Source: Druceiella hillmani (taxonomy: Eukaryota; Arthropoda; Insecta; Lepidoptera; Hepialidae). Taken from it: a stretch of DNA of 64,000 nucleotides. The notes beneath the pieces were generated by a model that worked only from the letters and a program-made list of their open reading frames with translations, was not told the origin of the DNA and made no database searches. The number at the start of each line of letters is the position of its first letter. The first letter of the stretch is position 1. Location of the stretch: positions 1 through 64,000 of the forward strand of contig JAYKKI010000077.1 in the NCBI GenBank assembly GCA_039881145.1, in the 5' to 3' direction. This document shows, piece after piece, positions 61,077 to 64,000 of this stretch. A program made the position numbers and the translations under genes.

Positions 61077-61300
61077 CAATGTCAAAAATTAACTGAAACA
61101 TACAAAATATGTACCATAATAACATATATTATAAGTTAAGTTCACAGTCATATTTCTAAGCTAGGTTGTATTTAATAATAACGTTATATATTTGGGGCTT
61201 TGTTTTTGTTGATATTTTGATCGTGTTTTTTAAAGTCAATATTCTAAATTTAGTACGTACAATGACGATTACACTTTTAAAATAAAATACTTAAGAACTG
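61077..61300. other. Short AT-rich gap after Gr-C
   Basis: Nothing is recognised between the Gr-C tail and the following hairpin. Confidence 0.5.
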
Positions 61301-61358
61301 AAATTTACTTCAAGGAATTTTATTCATGATACTGAACAAAATTCCTTGAAGTAAATTT
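61301..61358. repeat. Perfect inverted repeat, 21-bp arms, 16-bp loop
   Basis: AAATTTACTTCAAGGAATTT plus T (61301-61321) pairs exactly with 61338-61358. It lies about 220 bp after the putative Gr-C stop codon. Confidence 0.96.
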
Positions 61359-61559
61359 GATTTATTAAGTACAATTCTAAAGCAATAAAACGATTACTAT
61401 AACAATATAATGTATAATGTCAAAAAATAACGCGGTAGCAATAAATACAAGAGACTGGTGACACTGGATATTGTCAGATAATTTACCATGGAATAAACTA
61501 GTATGATTGTAATTTATTAGTCTTTTTCGTAATAGTTTTCTTGGTACTCTGTGCACCGT

Positions 61560-61930
61560 CATAATTATTCATAATTTTTCCGGCATGTCGTCATTTCCTC
61601 ATCGTCGTAGACTAACTACGATTTAGACGATTCTTGAGGACGAAACAACCACTGCATGGACGTCTCTTACTTTGAGATAAACTGCACAGACGCATCTTAC
61701 TTTGGACAAATTACCTCATCGGGTTTCCAAAAAGTTCTATTTTGGAAATTTAAATTAATTTCTCTACTATTTTACTCATATGTTGCTTTTGTTTTTACAC
61801 CATTACCATGCCAAATTCATTAAAATCCATCCAATAAACTTTGCATGATTAACGCATAAAGTAACATACACACAAACAGACAATAATAAATGAAAGGTTA
61901 TCCGGTTTCTATTATCATTTTTTTACGCTA
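61560..61930 (+). mobile_element. Probable transposon fragment with a common insect 3'-end phrase
   Basis: CCAAATTCATTAAAATCCAT then AAAGTAACATACACACAAAC at about 61811-61880 resembles a phrase common near the ends of insect transposable elements (CAAATTTCATNAAAATCCGT then AGTAACAAACAT). The stretch before it is GC-richer with a degenerate internal repeat, ACGTCTCTTACTTTGAGA and ACGCATCTTACTTTGGACA. The family cannot be named. Confidence 0.35.
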
Positions 61931-62479
61931 AATCGATCACTCTTTTTAAAATATTTTTCATAAACAGAATTCACTCTGATACAATTTTATTATATGTATA
62001 GATTACCATTATTACACTTGGTTATTTATACTTTCTTTTCATTTCATAAGAACTTTCCGTGCTACTCTGATACACGATAGTCATGTTATTGTGATAACAC
62101 GCACGCACGCACTTTATATATCTATTTGACAGTTTTTTTTCTATTATCAAATTCTCACACGAATTATTAATCTATATTTTAATTATCATTTCAGCTGCGT
62201 ATGTAGATACCGTGTTCTAAGCTTTCATGAGTTTTGATGATTGTTCGGTTTTTTTTCGCATTCAAACTTTTAGTCAAACGTAGCATTCGAATAAATATTT
62301 TTAATTTTTTTTTATCAACTTCAACGTTTGAAACTTTATATTACGGTAACATTTGTTTTTGATTAAGACATTCAATTTCTCGTCGCGTGAATGTAGTACA
62401 AAATGATCGATAAAATGTTTTGTTATACCAAAATGAGATTAATAGGGCCCAAAAGAATACATAACATTTTCATGTTTAT
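61931..62479. other. AT-rich gap with short CGCA repeat
   Basis: A small ACGCACGCACGC run is present near 62099. No gene seen. Confidence 0.5.
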
Positions 62480-62522
62480 TTCTTAATAGGTAAATTAATT
62501 TAAATTATTTACCTATTAAGAA
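62480..62522. repeat. Perfect inverted repeat, 16-bp arms, 11-bp loop
   Basis: TTCTTAATAGGTAAAT (62480-62495) and ATTTACCTATTAAGAA (62507-62522). The AT-rich sequence to its right repeats TAATTTAAATTA-like phrases. Confidence 0.95.
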
Positions 62523-62913
62523 TTAATAATTTATTTAATAATTAATTTCTATTAATAATTTAAATTATAGATATTAAATATTAGTTACGGTGAACAATAA
62601 CCTTTTTTTACTTTTAAATTTACATAAATAATATTATCTACGATGACTTTGTAACTATTTTTGAAAAACACCCATTTTAATTAAATAATGCACGCTTTTG
62701 CAGCACGTCGTTTCTCATGAGCGGTTGGTTGTAATATCTCTTTCCATGCGATTTTTGTACGGAGCTGCATTGTTGTTTCTACTATTGAGAGAAACTGTTA
62801 TGGTACAGAGGCTGAAGTCCTGTTTGCTATCAAGCATTGATAGCGCCTGTGTTGTTAGTCTTTATGGTAAGTGTAGTATATTGGTAAATATATATTGCTT
62901 GATATTTACATAA
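62523..62913. other. Gap with nothing recognised
   Basis: 62690-62880 is slightly GC-richer, with an open frame (62698-62913) that matches no family I know. Confidence 0.4.

Positions 62914-63000
<87 letters not shown>
62914..63000. repeat. (TA)n(TG)n(TA)n microsatellite
   Basis: Two TA arrays flank GTGTGTGTGTG. They may mark the TA target side of the adjacent Tc1/mariner relic. Confidence 0.95.
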
Positions 63001-63002
<2 letters not shown>

Positions 63003-63267
63003 AACTCTTTTGAAAAAAACGGGCACTTATATGAATAAACCATATCGGAGTTATTTCATTATTACTTGATGCATTTTACATGGCGATATGATGAGAATAT
63101 TGTTATTTATTATTGAGATATCGTTTTTACCTACTTCAGTCATTAAAATGCGAATAAATAAAAAAATGATGTAAAGTCCACAGACGAGCGTTTTCGTACT
63201 GGTACGTTAAAATGGCTAAAGTTTATTTTTGAACATTTTGTATTAATTTGACATAAAATTTTAAAAT

Positions 63268-63470
63268 TTAGTAACGAGTGTGGCCTCCTCTAGCTAATAT
63301 CAATGCGTGTAATTTGCTAGGCATGCTTTCGACGACGTTATTTATAATTTCCTGAGGAATACGTTCCCATTCAGCGACAATCACATTATTAAGGGCCTGA
63401 AGACATAGGCTTACTGGTGTACCTTTGACGTCCTCGAGGTTCTGTATGAGATCCACATGTACATATGTAT
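63268..63470 (-). pseudogene. Tc1/mariner transposase C-terminus, relic
   Basis: On the minus strand the frame reads DLIQNLEDVKGTPVS, then AEWERIPQEIINNVVESM, then PSKLHALILARGGHTRY and a stop. This is the conserved C-terminal end of Tc1-like transposases (NPIxxLWxxLKR, EWxxIPQExIxxLVxSMPxR, GGHTxY). The tryptophan of the NLW motif is lost. The upstream coding region is replaced by a (TA)n array, so only about 55 codons remain. The 63001-63267 stretch should hold the 3' inverted repeat; GAAAAAAACGGGCACTTAT next to the TA array at 63001 is a candidate end. Confidence 0.8.
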
Positions 63471-63478
63471 ATATATAC

Positions 63479-63533
<55 letters not shown>

Positions 63534-63553
63534 TATATATATACATATACAAT
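63466..63553. repeat. (TA)n microsatellite
   Basis: About 85 bp of TA with CA and AATA interruptions lie between the Tc1 relic and the Gypsy LTR. Confidence 0.96.
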
Positions 63554-63556
63554 ATT

Positions 63557-63760
63557 ATGTGTCGTCTCGAGCTAGCACTGCGCGGGTACGCAGAGGATGT
63601 ATTCCGTTATTCCGTGTCTGTCAGGCGCAGAGTAAAGACGTGGTGTTCAACAAGCGAGCCGATATTTTTATTTCCATCTAACACGTACATCACATATAAC
63701 TAGCTTTAATAGAACACTATATTTTGGCGACGAGAATAAATATTATGTCTGTAAGTACCT
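63557..63760 (+). mobile_element. Gypsy-type LTR with tRNA-Ser primer-binding site, element start
   Basis: TGTCGTCTCGAGCTAGC (63557) opens a GC-richer block of about 160 bp containing AGAGTAAAGACGTGGTGTTC and ending near AACACTATATTT. TGGCGACGAGAAT follows (63725-63737). TGGCGACGAGGAT is the primer site expected from the 3' end of an insect tRNA-Ser(GCU) with CCA, as I recall that tRNA, so one base differs. An ATG at 63745 starts a frame that stops quickly, with GTAAGT just after ATGTCT. This suits the left end of a short-LTR Gypsy (Mag-like). Its body is not recognisable before the window ends. Confidence 0.5.
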
Positions 63761-64000
63761 CAAGTTATGCTATTTAAATTTGTTTGTAAAAGGGGAGTGG
63801 TAGTATATTTGCAACACAATTCCGACTAACAACGATAAAAAATAAATATTACACCTATCTAGTTGTATAAATGTGCATTAATAATATAAATAGTATCAAT
63901 AATAAATATAGAATGATCCGATTAATTATTGTACAACTTGTATGTGATTGCTTATATAAATATATTATTTTAACCTTTTAATAATTTTTATGAATTAAAG
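63761..64000. other. AT-rich window end, nothing recognised
   Basis: No gag sequence is evident after the putative primer site. Confidence 0.5.

Noticed and set aside
1..64000. CRISPR arrays, operons, bacterial promoters or riboswitches
   Set aside because: Introns, SINEs and eukaryotic transposons throughout show eukaryotic DNA; no direct-repeat and spacer arrays were seen.

Overview
The window is AT-rich animal DNA that looks like an insect genome. It carries gustatory receptor (Gr) genes, an arthropod chemoreceptor family, together with remains of Helitron, BEL/Pao, Ty3/Gypsy, non-LTR, hAT, Tc1/mariner and tRNA-SINE elements, short GT-AG introns and a dozen long (TA)n arrays. I cannot place it below insect. 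No gene in the window is demonstrably complete and intact.

Layout. 1-3658: 5' part of an autonomous-type Helitron on the minus strand; its RepHel gene runs off the left edge. 3.7-9.7 kb: mostly empty, with a 249-bp tandem duplication at 7.0-7.5 kb. 11.1-11.4 kb: tail of a hAT transposase. 11.8-14.35 kb (minus): Gr-A, two clean exons with no 3' end found. 17.2-22.7 kb and 29.1-35.2 kb: two arms of a large imperfect inverted repeat (roughly 80-90 % alike by eye in the best parts) around a 6.4-kb spacer that holds a non-LTR retrotransposon relic (minus) and a BEL/Pao gag-protease relic (plus). Each arm carries the last exon of a Gr gene and the same non-LTR 3' fragment. 33.2-37.5 kb (minus): Gr-B, three exons, broken by two frameshifts. 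Its last exon and second intron form the outer part of the right arm, so the left arm holds a transposed 3' copy (Gr-D).

39-42.3 kb: a decayed Gypsy integrase, GC-rich LTR-like blocks and a CpG-rich foldback. 43.2-43.5 kb: a small unrecognised two-exon reading frame. 44.7 kb: an 86-bp perfect palindrome. 45.0-46.4 kb: a Gypsy element deleted from protease straight to the pol C-terminus. 48-58 kb: repeats, a hairpin, an LTR-like block, a second SINE and a decayed unrecognised frame. 58.8-61.1 kb (plus): Gr-C, broken by one in-frame stop. 63.0-64.0 kb: a Tc1/mariner transposase tail, then an LTR and tRNA-Ser-type primer site of another Gypsy element.

The coherent theme is a decaying gustatory-receptor cluster split and rearranged by transposable elements. 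Its most distinctive structure is the large inverted duplication that copied the 3' end of a receptor gene together with a retrotransposon lodged in its intron.
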